Shown here: positions 1 to 14,504 of the stretch, piece by piece | How positions within the stretch are numbered: the first letter of the stretch is position 1 | Layout of the letters: the number at the start of each line of letters is the position of its first letter | Source of the DNA: Spiribacter sp. 1M189 | Lineage (GTDB): Bacteria; Pseudomonadota; Gammaproteobacteria; Nitrococcales; Nitrococcaceae | DNA length: 64,000 nt | Assembly (NCBI RefSeq): GCF_040838345.1 | Contig: NZ_JBAKFF010000001.1 | Location: 1,736,001-1,800,000 of the forward strand | Direction: 5' to 3' | Translations under genes and position numbers: made by a program | The notes under the pieces: generated by a model | Databases searched by the model: none | What the model was told of the DNA's origin: nothing | The model's input: only the letters and a program-made list of their open reading frames with translations

Positions 1-1277
1 GTACGACCGGCCGCATCCTCGAGGTGCCGATCGGCGAAGGTCTGCTGGGCCGCGTCGTCAATGCCCTCGGTGAGCCGATCGACGGCAAGGGTGCCGTACC
101 GTCGGATTCCACCGCCCCGGTGGAGAAGGTCGCCCCCGGCGTGATTGCCCGCCAGTCCGTCGACCAGCCTGTCCAGACCGGTCTCAAGGCCATCGATTCC
201 ATGGTTCCGGTGGGCCGCGGGCAGCGCGAGCTCATCATCGGTGACCGCCAGACCGGCAAGACGGCCGTCGCCATTGACGCGATCATCAACCAGAAGGGCA
301 CCGGCATTAAGTGCATCTACGTGGCGGTGGGCCAGAAGGCCTCCTCCATCGCCAACGTGGTGCGCAAGCTCGAAGAATACGGCGCCCTGGAGCACACTAT
401 CGTCGTGGCCGCCTCCGCGGCGGAATCGGCGGCGCTGCAGTTCATTGCGCCCTATGCCGGCTGCACGATGGGCGAGTTCTTCCGGGACCGCGGCGAAGAC
501 GCCCTGATCATTTACGACGATCTCTCGAAGCAGGCCGTCGCCTACCGGCAGGTCTCGCTTCTGCTGCGTCGTCCGCCGGGCCGTGAGGCATTCCCCGGTG
601 ACGTGTTCTACCTCCATTCGCGCCTGCTCGAGCGCGCCGCCCGGATCAACGAGGCGGAGGTCGAGCGGCTGACGAATGGCGAGGTCAAGGGCAAGACCGG
701 ATCGCTGACGGCACTGCCGATCATCGAAACCCAGGCCGGTGACGTGTCCGCCTTCGTGCCCACGAACGTCATCTCCATCACCGATGGCCAGATCTACCTG
801 GAGACCGACCTGTTCAACGCGGGTGTTCGACCGGCCATCAACGCCGGCCTTTCGGTCTCGCGTGTCGGTGGCTCGGCACAGACCAAGATCATCAAGAAGC
901 TGGGCGGCGGTATCCGCCTCGCCCTGGCGCAGTATCGTGAGCTGGCGGCATTCGCGCAGTTCGCATCGGATCTTGACGAGTCCACCCGCAAGCAGCTCGA
1001 GCGCGGCCAGCGCGCGATGGAGGTGCTCAAGCAGGGTCAGTACGCGCCCCTGTCGGTCGCCTTCATGGCGATCTCGCTCTATGCGCTCAACGAGGGCTAC
1101 CTCGACGAGCTGGAGCTCAAGAAGGTCGGTGACTTCGAGGCCGCGCTGCATCAGTACATGGCCAACAACTACGCCGATCTGGTCAAGCAGATCAACGACA
1201 CCGGCGATTACAGCGATGACATCCAGTCCCAGCTCAAGAAAGCGATGGATGATTTCGTGGCGACGGGTACCTGGTAA
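1..1277 (+). CDS. atpA: F-type ATP synthase subunit alpha (5' truncated)
   Basis: This is the non-catalytic nucleotide-binding subunit of the F1 head. The reading frame is open from base 3 and about 424 residues are visible, so roughly 90 N-terminal residues lie outside the window (the family is about 513). The P-loop GDRQTGKT is encoded at 240-263. The alpha/beta signature [10 protein letters not shown] lies further downstream and the C-terminal helical domain is complete. It is followed after 22 bases by atpG, in the usual alpha-gamma-beta-epsilon order. A second, divergent alpha gene lies at 11512-13044; this copy belongs to the standard housekeeping enzyme. Confidence 0.98.
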   Translation, partial: TTGRILEVPIGEGLLGRVVNALGEPIDGKGAVPSDSTAPVEKVAPGVIARQSVDQPVQTGLKAIDSMVPVGRGQRELIIGDRQTGKTAVAIDAIINQKGTGIKCIYVAVGQKASSIANVVRKLEEYGALEHTIVVAASAAESAALQFIAPYAGCTMGEFFRDRGEDALIIYDDLSKQAVAYRQVSLLLRRPPGREAFPGDVFYLHSRLLERAARINEAEVERLTNGEVKGKTGSLTALPIIETQAGDVSAFVPTNVISITDGQIYLETDLFNAGVRPAINAGLSVSRVGGSAQTKIIKKLGGGIRLALAQYRELAAFAQFASDLDESTRKQLERGQRAMEVLKQGQYAPLSVAFMAISLYALNEGYLDELELKKVGDFEAALHQYMANNYADLVKQINDTGDYSDDIQSQLKKAMDDFVATGTW

Positions 1278-1299
1278 AGGCATTTAAGGTAGGAACGGC

Positions 1300-2172
1300 A
1301 TGTCCGGCGCAAAGGAAATCCGCACTCAGATAAAGAGTGTGAGCAACACGCAGAAGATCACCACGGCCATGGAGATGGTCGCGGCGTCGAAGATGCGTGG
1401 TGCCCAGCAGCGTATGCACGCTGCCCTGCCCTACGCCGAGAAGATGCGGCAGGTCATCGGCCATCTGGCCGAGGCGAACCCGGAATACCGGCATCCTTTC
1501 CTGGTCCGCCATGACGAAGTCAAGCGGATCGGGTACATCATTGTCTCCAGCGATCGGGGCCTCTGCGGTGGGCTGAACAACAATCTGTTCCGGGCCATCA
1601 TCAAGGAACTCCGTGATCACGAGAATGCCGGTCAGGAAGCGCGGCTCTGCACCGTCGGGTCCAAGGCCATACAGTTCTTCGGCCGCCTGTCCGCCCCCAT
1701 CATTGCCGAGGTGTCCCAGCTCGGTGACACGCCGCATCTGCAGGATCTTATCGGCACCCTCAAGGTGATGATGGATCAGTATGCGGACGGCGAGCTGGAC
1801 CGGGTGGTCATCTGCTACAACCGCTTCGTCAATACGATGACGCAGACCCCGACCATCGAGCAGATCCTGCCGCTGCCGCCCACCGAATCGGAAACGGTCC
1901 GGGACCGTGCCCACAGCTGGGACTATGTCTACGAACCGTCGGCCGCGCAGGCGCTGGATCTGCTGCTCGAGCGTTATATCGAGTCGCTGGTCTACCAGTC
2001 CGTGGTCGAGAACATCGCCTGTGAGCAGGCCGCACGCATGGTGGCGATGAAGGCCGCCTCTGATAACGCCGGCAAGCTGATCGACGACCTTAACCTGGCC
2101 TATAACAAGGCCCGTCAGGCGGCGATCACCACCGAGCTTTCGGAGATCGTGGCCGGCGCCGAGGCCGTCTAG
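1300..2172 (+). CDS. atpG: F-type ATP synthase subunit gamma
   Basis: This is the central rotor shaft of F1, 290 aa, close to the usual 287. The N-terminal helix that enters the alpha/beta hexamer starts [20 protein letters not shown], and the C-terminal helix ends [14 protein letters not shown]; both are family hallmarks. The start has an AGGTAGGA-type ribosome binding site just upstream. It lies between atpA and atpD in the F1 operon with short gaps (22 and 54 bases), so it is surely co-transcribed. Confidence 0.98.
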   Translation: MSGAKEIRTQIKSVSNTQKITTAMEMVAASKMRGAQQRMHAALPYAEKMRQVIGHLAEANPEYRHPFLVRHDEVKRIGYIIVSSDRGLCGGLNNNLFRAIIKELRDHENAGQEARLCTVGSKAIQFFGRLSAPIIAEVSQLGDTPHLQDLIGTLKVMMDQYADGELDRVVICYNRFVNTMTQTPTIEQILPLPPTESETVRDRAHSWDYVYEPSAAQALDLLLERYIESLVYQSVVENIACEQAARMVAMKAASDNAGKLIDDLNLAYNKARQAAITTELSEIVAGAEAV

Positions 2173-3603
<1,431 letters not shown>

Positions 3604-3615
3604 GGGGATGCCCCG

Positions 3616-4044
3616 ATGGCCCTGACAATGCACATCGACATCGTGAGTGCCGAGGAGTCGATTCACTCCGGCACGGCGTCATTCATCCTGGCGCGCGCCA
3701 CTGAAGGCGAAGTCGGTATCTATGCCCGGCATGTGCCGATGCTCGTCCAGTTGCAGCCGGGCGAGGTCACCGTTCGGGATGAGTTCGGCACCGAGGAGCA
3801 CTACTATGTGTCCGGCGGCACGATGGAAGTCCAGCCACATGTGGTGACAGTGCTTGCCGATGCGGCCACCCGGGCGCACGATATCGACGAAGCCGCGGCG
3901 GAACAGGCACGACGCCGGGCTGAGGAGGCGCTTGCCAATCGCACGGGTGAAATCGACTATGCCCGAGCCCAGGCCGAGCTTGTCGAGGCCGCAGCCCAGC
4001 TGCGCACGATCCAGAAGCTGCGTAAGACCGCTAACCGGGGCTGA
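3616..4044 (+). CDS. atpC: F-type ATP synthase subunit epsilon
   Basis: This is the rotor and regulatory subunit epsilon, 142 aa. An N-terminal beta-sandwich (LTMHIDIVSAEESIHSG, then GEVGIYARHVPML) is followed by a charged two-helix C-terminal domain from about residue 90, which in this family can inhibit ATP hydrolysis. It closes the F1 structural genes and is followed after 39 bases by glmU, the usual atp-glm linkage of gammaproteobacteria. Confidence 0.97.
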   Translation: MALTMHIDIVSAEESIHSGTASFILARATEGEVGIYARHVPMLVQLQPGEVTVRDEFGTEEHYYVSGGTMEVQPHVVTVLADAATRAHDIDEAAAEQARRRAEEALANRTGEIDYARAQAELVEAAAQLRTIQKLRKTANRG

Positions 4045-4083
4045 TCCCACTCGGGCAGCCCTGTGCTGCTGCGAAGGAGCCCC

Positions 4084-5454
4084 ATGTCCAGTCAACCACT
4101 CAGTGTCGTTGTCCTCGCCGCCGGTGAGGGCAAACGCATGCGTTCCACCCGGCCGAAAGTCCTTCAGACGGTGGCTGGGCGTCCCATGCTCGCCCATGTC
4201 CTCGATGCCGCCAGTGCGCTAAAGCCCGAGGCGATCCATGTCGTCTACGGTCACGGCGGCGATGCCGTTCAGGCGGCATTCGCCAATCGATCGCTGGCGT
4301 GGGCCCTGCAGTCCGAGCAGCTCGGCACCGGGCATGCCGTTGCACAGGCCCTGCCCGCCATTCCTGATGATCATCAAATCCTGGTGCTCTGTGCCGATGT
4401 CCCTCTGATTCGACCGGCCACGCTGGAAGCATTGGTGTCTGAAGCCAGCGGTGCCTTGTCGCTGCTCACCGTGGCGCTGCCGGATCCCACCGGTTACGGG
4501 CGAGTGTTGCGCGGCGAAGGTGGTGCCGTGGATGCCATCATCGAAGAAAAGGACGCCACGCCGGCGCAACGCGCTGTTACCGAGGTCAATACCGGCGTGA
4601 TGTGTCTGCCCGCCCAACCGCTTCGGCGCTGGCTCGGTGCCCTCGACGCCGGCAATGCCCAGGGCGAGTACTATCTGACCGACTGCATCGCTATGGCGCG
4701 CCGCGACGGTTGGCCCGTGCATCCGCTCGCCTGTACTGACCCCTGGGAAGTGCAGGGCGTTAATGACCGCGCCCAGCTGGCCGCGGTGGAGCGAGCCGCC
4801 CAGCACCGTCAGGCGGTGGCCCTGATGCGTGACCAGGGCCTCGGGCTGGCCGATCCGGCGCGCTTTGACCTGCGTGGCGAACTGACGGTCGGCCGGGACT
4901 GTTCCATTGATGCCAGCGTCATCATCGAAGGGACGGTCACCCTCGGCGATGATGTTCACATCGGCCCTTTCACCCGTCTCTGCGACTGTCACATCCAGCC
5001 GGGCACCCGCGTGTTGGCACACTGTGATATCGAGGGCAGTGAAATCGGTCACGGCTGCCGTATCGGTCCGTTCGCGCGACTCCGCCCGGGCACGTCTCTG
5101 GCTGATCGAGTCCGAGTCGGTAATTTCGTCGAGACCAAGCAGGCGCATGTCGGCCTCGATAGCAAAATCAACCATCTCTCCTATATCGGAGACACCCAAT
5201 TGGGTGCTGAAGTAAATGTTGGGGCGGGAACCATCACCTGCAATTACGATGGCCGGGAAAAGCATGTCACCCGCATTGGTGACCGGGTTTTCATTGGCTC
5301 GAATACGGCCCTGGTGGCGCCGCTGACGGTGGGCGAAGGCGTGACGATCGGGGCGGGGACGACCGTGCGGGAAGACATCCCCGCTGATACCCTGACGGTG
5401 GAGACCGGGCATTTGCGCCAGATCCCGGGCTGGCGATCCAAGGAAAGGGACTGA
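4084..5454 (+). CDS. glmU: Bifunctional GlcN-1-P acetyltransferase / GlcNAc-1-P uridylyltransferase
   Basis: This enzyme makes UDP-GlcNAc from GlcN-1-P in two steps for peptidoglycan, LPS and the polysaccharide genes at the end of the window. The start at 4084 (MSSQPLSVVV) follows GAAGGAG with good spacing and gives 456 aa, the family length; an in-frame ATG at 4063 lacks a site. The N-terminal pyrophosphorylase domain has LAAGEGKRM (residues 11-19). The C-terminal half is a hexapeptide-repeat left-handed helix with RLRPGTSL, KINHLSYIGD and GAGTITCNYDG. Downstream glmS supplies the precursor pathway. Confidence 0.98.
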   Translation: MSSQPLSVVVLAAGEGKRMRSTRPKVLQTVAGRPMLAHVLDAASALKPEAIHVVYGHGGDAVQAAFANRSLAWALQSEQLGTGHAVAQALPAIPDDHQILVLCADVPLIRPATLEALVSEASGALSLLTVALPDPTGYGRVLRGEGGAVDAIIEEKDATPAQRAVTEVNTGVMCLPAQPLRRWLGALDAGNAQGEYYLTDCIAMARRDGWPVHPLACTDPWEVQGVNDRAQLAAVERAAQHRQAVALMRDQGLGLADPARFDLRGELTVGRDCSIDASVIIEGTVTLGDDVHIGPFTRLCDCHIQPGTRVLAHCDIEGSEIGHGCRIGPFARLRPGTSLADRVRVGNFVETKQAHVGLDSKINHLSYIGDTQLGAEVNVGAGTITCNYDGREKHVTRIGDRVFIGSNTALVAPLTVGEGVTIGAGTTVREDIPADTLTVETGHLRQIPGWRSKERD

Positions 5455-5477
5455 CTCGATAAAAGGGGGAAGCCTGC

Positions 5478-9166
<3,689 letters not shown>

Positions 9167-9170
<4 letters not shown>

Positions 9171-9484
9171 GCCGCCGGCCCGAAGAGCGCGAGCGTGATC
9201 GCCGTGAACGCGATCTGCAGTGGCAGGTCGCCCGGCGGGCGCGACGTCGCCTGGCCGCTCGGCGCGCGCGGGACGAAGGCGTCTGGTTCTGGCTGGGCAT
9301 GTTTGGTCTGGTGGGGTGGTCGATCGCCATCCCCACCGTGGCCGGCACAGCCATCGGGCTCTGGCTGGATGGTCACTTCCCCGGACAGCCGTCGTGGACC
9401 ATCACGCTGATGCTGGTGGGTGTGGTGTTGGGCTGTCTGATGGCGTGGCGCTGGATCCGGGAGGAACGCGTGGATGATGAGTGA
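9167..9484 (+). CDS. atpQ: N-ATPase membrane protein AtpQ (AtpZ/AtpI-like)
   Basis: Small membrane protein, 105 aa, at the position of AtpQ. A very arginine-rich cytoplasmic N-terminus (about residues 2-40) is followed by two hydrophobic spans, about 43-65 and 76-96, with the glycine-rich hairpin sequence AGTAIGLWLDGHFPG between them, as in AtpZ/AtpI proteins. These are thought to help ion loading or c-ring assembly. It overlaps atpC and atpR. The assignment rests on operon position plus topology, not on catalytic residues. Confidence 0.85.
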
Positions 9485-9773
9485 CGGACTCACGCTGTCA
9501 TGGCCCGCACTGACGGGCGGTCTGGTGTTGGGCATGCTGCTGGCCGTGATCTACTTGATGGCACTGGCGCGCAGTGTGCGCGGACTGGTTGTCTCCCGGT
9601 ATCCGGGTCGCCGCCTTCTGCTCGGGACTCTGCTCCGGCTGCTTCTGATGGGCGCGGTGTTCGGCGGCCTGCTCTATGCCGGTGACGCCCTGCAGGCGCT
9701 GGCGGCGGTGGCGGGCTTCGTGATCGTCCGCACGGCGGTTGTCCGTTGGCAGATGATACGGGAGGACGCATGA
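9474..9773 (+). CDS. atpR: N-ATPase membrane protein AtpR
   Basis: Small membrane protein, 99 aa, with three predicted hydrophobic spans (about 11-31, 46-66 and 70-85). It is specific to N-type operons. Arginines at the membrane edges (ARSVRG, SRYPGRR, TLLRLL, VIVRTAVVRW) fit the suggestion that AtpR contacts the acidic residues of the c subunits during ring assembly. The start may be 9474 or the next ATG at 9477; GGAGG lies upstream. It overlaps atpQ by 11 bases and atpB by 4. Confidence 0.85.
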   Translation: MMSDGLTLSWPALTGGLVLGMLLAVIYLMALARSVRGLVVSRYPGRRLLLGTLLRLLLMGAVFGGLLYAGDALQALAAVAGFVIVRTAVVRWQMIREDA

Positions 9774-10480
9774 CGATCAGTCCCGACCAGATCATTCTGT
9801 TCGAGCTTGGTTTCTGGACGATCAATGCCACCGTCGTGGTCACCTGGGGCATCATGGCGGCGCTTACGCTGGGTGCCTGGCTGATTACCCGCCGCATCTC
9901 GGATGCCACCGAGATCTCCCGCTGGCAGAACCTGCTCGAGGTCCTCGTGAGCGGGCTGCGCGACCAGATCGCGGCCGTCAGCCGGCAGCGGCCGGGCCGC
10001 TACCTGCCTTTTGTCGGTACGCTGTTCATCTTCATTCTGGTGTCCAATCTGCTGCATCTGGTGCCGGGCCTCATTCCGCCCACCGGTTCCCTTTCCACCA
10101 CGGTGGCCCTGGCCCTCTGCGTATTCGTCGCCGTCCCGGTGTTCGGTATCGCTCACGAGGGCGTGACCGGTTATCTGCGCCAGTACATGCGGCCCACACC
10201 CCTCATGCTGCCTTTCAATATCATCAGCGAGCTTTCCCGCACGGTGGCGCTCGCCGTCCGGCTTTACGGCAACATCATGAGCGGGACGGTGATCGCCGGT
10301 ATTCTGCTCAGCCTGGCACCGTTCGTCTTCCCCGTGCTGATGCAGTTGCTCGGGCTCATCACCGGCGTCATCCAGGCTTATATCTTTGCCATTCTGGCCA
10401 TGGTGTACATCGCCTCGGCGAGTAGCGTCCGCCGCGGCCGCGAGCCAGCCAGCCAAACGGAGGAAAATGCCAATGGATAG
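9770..10480 (+). CDS. atpB: N-type ATPase subunit a
   Basis: Stator channel subunit a, 236 aa. The start at 9770 overlaps the atpR stop (ATGA) and follows a GGGAGG site. The essential arginine lies in the penultimate helix motif VRLYGNIMSGTVIAG, equivalent to the RLFGNMYAG motif of standard subunit a. Five to six hydrophobic spans are visible. It is shorter than the standard subunit a, as expected for the N-type. It overlaps atpE by 8 bases. Confidence 0.94.
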   Translation: MTISPDQIILFELGFWTINATVVVTWGIMAALTLGAWLITRRISDATEISRWQNLLEVLVSGLRDQIAAVSRQRPGRYLPFVGTLFIFILVSNLLHLVPGLIPPTGSLSTTVALALCVFVAVPVFGIAHEGVTGYLRQYMRPTPLMLPFNIISELSRTVALAVRLYGNIMSGTVIAGILLSLAPFVFPVLMQLLGLITGVIQAYIFAILAMVYIASASSVRRGREPASQTEENANG

Positions 10481-10751
10481 CACCGCGCTCATCGCGATGG
10501 TTTCCATCTTCACTGCGGGAATAACGATTGCCGTCGGCGCCATCGGCCCGGCTCTGGGGGAAGGTCGGGCCGTGGCGCAGGCACTGGCTGCCATTGCCCA
10601 GCAGCCCGACGAGGCCGGCACCATTACGCGGACTCTCTTCGTCGGGCTTGCCATGATCGAGTCGACGGCCATTTACTGCTTTGTGGTGGCCATGATCCTG
10701 ATCTTCGCCAATCCGTTCTGGAATCAGCTGGGCGCCGCTGCCGGGGGCTGA
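10473..10751 (+). CDS. atpE: N-type ATPase subunit c
   Basis: Rotor-ring hairpin, 92 aa, with two transmembrane helices. The start at 10473 is placed by GGAGGA 8 bases upstream; an ATG at 10467 is too close to it. Helix 2 carries the ion-binding carboxylate in GLAMIESTAIY (E63, S64, T65, Y68). Helix 1 has a second carboxylate in IGPALGEGRA (E30), where the Na+-type c subunit of Ilyobacter has glutamine. IESTAIY resembles the Na+ ligand set, but an N-ATPase c ring from Burkholderia was measured as H+-specific, so ion choice cannot be read from sequence alone. Confidence 0.95.
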   Translation: MDSTALIAMVSIFTAGITIAVGAIGPALGEGRAVAQALAAIAQQPDEAGTITRTLFVGLAMIESTAIYCFVVAMILIFANPFWNQLGAAAGG

Positions 10752-10753
10752 TC

Positions 10754-11515
10754 ATGGATATCGACTGGGTGACGGTGGCCGCACAGGTCGTCAATTTCCT
10801 GATTCTGGTCTTTCTGCTGAAACGCTTCCTCTACAACCCGGTGATCCAGGTCATGGACCGCCGGGAGCAGCGCATCAGCGATCGGCTTGAGCGGGCCCGT
10901 TCTCGGGAAGAGGAGGCCGAGTCGCTTGCCGAGGATTACGAGCAGGCCCAGCAGGCGCTGGCCGCGGAGCGTGACCGTCAGCTCGAGGCGGCGCGGCAGG
11001 AGGCGGAAACGACGCGGCAGCGGTTGATCGACGAGGCGCGCTCCGAGGTGGCGGCGCGGCGCCAGCAATGGCGTGAGGCGCTGTCCTTGGAGCAGGAACG
11101 GGTCGAGCATGCGCTGCATCGCCAGGTGGTGGAATCGGTCACCGATATCGCCCGCCAGGTGTTGGACGACCTCGCTGGCGAGTCGCTCGAGGACAGGATC
11201 CTCGAGCGCTTCATCGCGCGTCTGGAGGCGGACGGCGATGTCAGCCAGGACGATCTCGCCTCCCTGCTGGATGAAAAGGGCAGCCTGCTTGTGCGCAGTC
11301 GCTTCGAAATCGGCGAGGCGGCCCGGACACGGCTGTCCGAGGCGCTCGAAAACCGGCTGGGTCGGGCGCCGGAGCTTCGCGTCGAGACCGATGACTCGCT
11401 CATCTGCGGGATCGCCCTCGAGGGGCAGGGCCAGCGGATCGGCTGGTCCATCGACGGTTACCTGGACAGGGTCGACCGGCAGCTCGGCAATCTGCTGGAG
11501 CGGGTGATGACATGA
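10754..11515 (+). CDS. atpF: N-type ATPase subunit b, elongated
   Basis: Peripheral stalk subunit, 253 aa, against about 156 for a standard b. It has one N-terminal membrane helix ([20 protein letters not shown]), a long charged coiled coil to about residue 120, then a C-terminal domain of about 130 residues. No delta (atpH) gene is present in this operon, so the extension probably replaces delta in binding the alpha subunits (inference, consistent with N-ATPases generally). It overlaps atpA by 4 bases. Confidence 0.93.
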   Translation: MDIDWVTVAAQVVNFLILVFLLKRFLYNPVIQVMDRREQRISDRLERARSREEEAESLAEDYEQAQQALAAERDRQLEAARQEAETTRQRLIDEARSEVAARRQQWREALSLEQERVEHALHRQVVESVTDIARQVLDDLAGESLEDRILERFIARLEADGDVSQDDLASLLDEKGSLLVRSRFEIGEAARTRLSEALENRLGRAPELRVETDDSLICGIALEGQGQRIGWSIDGYLDRVDRQLGNLLERVMT

Positions 11516-13044
11516 CGGCGCTCAGCAGTCTGCCATCCAGTCTCCAGCAGCTGGTCCATGACGCGCTTGAGCGGATCGAGCCGCGGCCCGGTCACGAGGA
11601 TATCGGCATCATTACCGCCGTCGGTAATGGCGTGGCCCGAGTCAGGGGCCTGCACCACATCGCGGCGGAATCCCTCGTTGCCCTGCCGGGTGGCGTGCTG
11701 GGTATCGCCCTCGATCTTGACGAGGACGAACTGGGTGTCATCCTGCTGGGCGACGACGCCCATTTGAGTGCCGGTCAGGAAGTACGCGCCCTGGACCGGC
11801 TTGTTGACACGCCGGTGGGGGATGCGCTGCTGGGCCGGGTCCTCGATGCGTCGGGGACAGCGCGGGATGGTCGCGGCGCGATTTCAGCCGACACGCGCTG
11901 GCCGGTGGAGCGCGAGGCGCCGCCCATCATGGCCCGGGCACCGGTGGAGACGCCCCTGCAGACGGGCTTGAAGGCGGTGGATGCCCTCGTGCCTATCGGT
12001 CGCGGTCAGCGTGAGCTCATCGTCGGCGACCGCCAGACCGGCAAGACCGCCATCGCCATCGCCAGCCTGGTCAACCAGGCCGATACCGATGTCATCGGTA
12101 TCTACTGCGCGATCGGTCAACGCGGAACCGCCGTCGCCCGGGTGATTGATGATCTGCGTGATGCGGGGGTCATGGATCAGACCGTGGTCATGGTCGCGGC
12201 CGGCGAGGATCCACCCGGACTGCAGTATATAACGCCCTATGCCGCCATGACGGTGGCGGAGTATTTCCGCGAACAGGGGCGGGATGTGGTGCTGGTGCTG
12301 GACGATCTCACCCGTCATGCCCGTGCTTATCGCGAGCTCTCGCTGCTGCTGCGTCGCCCGCCGGGGCGGGAGGCCTATCCCGGCGACATTTTCTATGTCC
12401 ACTCGCGGCTGCTGGAGCGGGCGACCCACCTCCGTGACAGCCACGGGGGCGGTTCGATGACGGCCCTGCCGATCGTCGAAACCCAGGCCGAGGATATTTC
12501 CGCCTACATCCCGACCAATCTGATCTCCATCACCGATGGCCAGATCTACCTGTCCCCCCGCCTGTTCCGGAAGGGCCTGATGCCTGCCGTGGATGTCGGG
12601 CGTTCGGTCTCCCGGGTAGGCGGCAAGACCCAGCTGCCGGCCTACCGGGCGGTGGCGGGCGACCTGCGGCTGGCCTACTCGCAGTTCGAGGAGTTGGAAA
12701 CCTTCTCGCGTTTCGCCACCCGACTCGACGAGGAGACCCGACAACAGATCACCCGTGGCCGGCGTGTGCGCGAGATCCTCAAGCAGGGCCGCCTGCGGAC
12801 GCTGAGCGTGCCGGAGCAGATCATTGCGCTACAGGCGGCGAACCTCGGGATTTTCGACCCTGTGGACGTGGAGGCGGTCCAGGACCTTGCCGAGTGCCTC
12901 CGACAGCACGCCCTGCCACGCCTTGATGATCTGGCTGAGCGCATGGCGGCGGGTGAGTCGTTGGAGACGGATGACTGGGACAGGCTCGAGACGGTTCTGA
13001 GGGAGTGCGCCGAGCAGTGGCGCAATGGACGCGGGGCGGATTGA
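11512..13044 (+). CDS. atpA: N-type ATPase subunit alpha
   Basis: Second alpha subunit, 510 aa, full length. It has an N-terminal beta-barrel, the P-loop GDRQTGKT (172-179), [20 protein letters not shown], and the signature [10 protein letters not shown] in place of [10 protein letters not shown] of the copy at the window start. It overlaps atpF by 4 bases, and its stop shares one base with the atpG start. As in other N-ATPases, the alpha and gamma genes are the last two of the operon. Confidence 0.96.
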   Translation: MTALSSLPSSLQQLVHDALERIEPRPGHEDIGIITAVGNGVARVRGLHHIAAESLVALPGGVLGIALDLDEDELGVILLGDDAHLSAGQEVRALDRLVDTPVGDALLGRVLDASGTARDGRGAISADTRWPVEREAPPIMARAPVETPLQTGLKAVDALVPIGRGQRELIVGDRQTGKTAIAIASLVNQADTDVIGIYCAIGQRGTAVARVIDDLRDAGVMDQTVVMVAAGEDPPGLQYITPYAAMTVAEYFREQGRDVVLVLDDLTRHARAYRELSLLLRRPPGREAYPGDIFYVHSRLLERATHLRDSHGGGSMTALPIVETQAEDISAYIPTNLISITDGQIYLSPRLFRKGLMPAVDVGRSVSRVGGKTQLPAYRAVAGDLRLAYSQFEELETFSRFATRLDEETRQQITRGRRVREILKQGRLRTLSVPEQIIALQAANLGIFDPVDVEAVQDLAECLRQHALPRLDDLAERMAAGESLETDDWDRLETVLRECAEQWRNGRGAD

Positions 13045-13937
13045 TGGAGACCCAGGAAGCGCTCCGCCACCAGCTCGACTCTCTCGGCGATCTGCAGTCC
13101 ATCGTGCGCACGATGAAAGCCTTGTCGGCGTCCAGCATCCGGGAGTACGAGCAGGCCATGGAGGCCCTGCGGCAATATGAAAACACCATCGAACTCGGTT
13201 TTGCCGCCGCCCTTCGCGACCATCCCGGCTGGCAGATGGACACCCGTCCCCCCAGCATTCATGGCCGTGATGGCGTCGCGGTGGTATTCGGTAGCGATCA
13301 CGGGCTCTGTGGGCGGTTCAACGAGCAGATTGCGGCACATTTTGTCGATCGCATGGCCCACGCGGGCAGCCGGGCCCCGGAACATCCGCGCCTGCTGGTA
13401 GTGGGAGTGCGGCTTGCGCCTGTTCTCGGGGCGCATGGCTTTGAAGCGGATGAAGTGCTCGAACTCCCGGCGACCGTCGAGGAAATCACCGCGACGGTTC
13501 AGACCATCATCCAGCGCATCGATCGCTGGCAGCCCGCCGGACCTGCCCGGTCGGTGCATGTCTTCCACAACCGGCCGGGCCGACAGCTGCAGAGTCAGCC
13601 GACCGACCGGCGCCTGCTGCCGCTGGCACTGCAACGGCTACAGCAGATGGGACGCCGTGAATGGCCGGGCCCGCGGTTGCCGCGGGCATTCATGGCCGAG
13701 CCGACCCTGTTGTCCGCGCTGACCCGGGAATATCTCCTCGTGCGGCTGTTTCGGGCCTGCGCCGGCTCGCAGACCAGCGAACATGCCAGCCGACTGAGTG
13801 CGATGCAGCGGGCCGAATCGAATCTCGACGAGCGTATCGAGTCGCTCACGGGGCGCTTCCGCCGGCTGCGGCAGGATGCCATCACCAGCGAGTTGCTGGA
13901 TGTGGTTTCGGGCTTCGGGGCGGTGCAGTCGGATTGA
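13044..13937 (+). CDS. atpG: N-type ATPase subunit gamma
   Basis: Rotor shaft of the second ATPase, 297 aa. The ATG at 13044 overlaps the atpA stop by one base (TGATG). N-terminal helix: [20 protein letters not shown] followed by VRTMKALSASSI, a diverged form of the standard gamma start. GSDHGLCGRFNEQ matches [13 protein letters not shown] of the housekeeping gamma, and the C-terminus ITSELLDVVSGFGAV matches its last helix. Much more divergent than alpha or beta, as usual for gamma. It is the last gene of the operon. Confidence 0.93.
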   Translation: METQEALRHQLDSLGDLQSIVRTMKALSASSIREYEQAMEALRQYENTIELGFAAALRDHPGWQMDTRPPSIHGRDGVAVVFGSDHGLCGRFNEQIAAHFVDRMAHAGSRAPEHPRLLVVGVRLAPVLGAHGFEADEVLELPATVEEITATVQTIIQRIDRWQPAGPARSVHVFHNRPGRQLQSQPTDRRLLPLALQRLQQMGRREWPGPRLPRAFMAEPTLLSALTREYLLVRLFRACAGSQTSEHASRLSAMQRAESNLDERIESLTGRFRRLRQDAITSELLDVVSGFGAVQSD

Positions 13938-14024
13938 GCCTGGTCAATTCCATTAAGGAACGACCGGGCCCGCAACCGACTCGAACCCCGGACATGCCGA
14001 CAAGCAACATCAATGGGGGTATCA

Positions 14025-14471
14025 ATGCGTAATGCACTATTCGCACTGACGCTGACCGTCAGCGTAACGGCGACCACCGCAGTGGCCTCGGAGGGCGATG
14101 CACCACTGCCGCCCGGTGAGCGGTTCCTCGGTGTCTGGGACCTGAACGGAAACGGGACGGCCACCCTGGATGAACTCCAGACCATGCGGGGTCGGGTCTT
14201 CGATAGTTTCGATAGAAACGGCGACGGCGTGCTCGACGAAAGCGAGTATGTGGCCTTTGACGATGCGCGCGCCGGCGATGTCGAGGGTTATGAGGGAGAG
14301 AACCGTGAGCTGATGCAGCGGATAACCGATGGCATGAGCCTGTCCGTTTCCGATGCCGATGGTGACGGCGTTGTCCAGCGCGAAGAGTTCCTGGTCGGTG
14401 CCGAGGATTGGCTGCGGGATCTGGACACCAACGGTGACGGCGTGATCACTGCCGCAGACTTTCCCGGCTGA
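14025..14471 (+). CDS. Exported EF-hand calcium-binding protein
   Basis: A 148-residue protein with an N-terminal signal-like segment (MRNALFALTLTVSVTATTAV, likely cut near residue 22). Four EF-hand loops follow: DLNGNGTATLDE (39-50), DRNGDGVLDESE (63-74), DADGDGVVQREE (110-121) and DTNGDGVITAAD (134-145). All four have acidic positions 1, 3 and 5, so Ca2+ binding is likely. The start at 14025 follows a run of five G; an ATG at 14013 is an alternative. It sits 87 bases after the N-ATPase operon on the same strand. Function beyond calcium binding is unknown. Confidence 0.9.
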   Translation: MRNALFALTLTVSVTATTAVASEGDAPLPPGERFLGVWDLNGNGTATLDELQTMRGRVFDSFDRNGDGVLDESEYVAFDDARAGDVEGYEGENRELMQRITDGMSLSVSDADGDGVVQREEFLVGAEDWLRDLDTNGDGVITAADFPG

Positions 14472-14504
14472 GGGTCGCCGCCACCGCTGCCTACGTCTTC
14501 ACGG

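Noticed and set aside
5455-5477. Possible glmS ribozyme
   Set aside because: The gap before glmS is only 23 bases. The ribozyme is about 150 nt and typical of Gram-positive bacteria.
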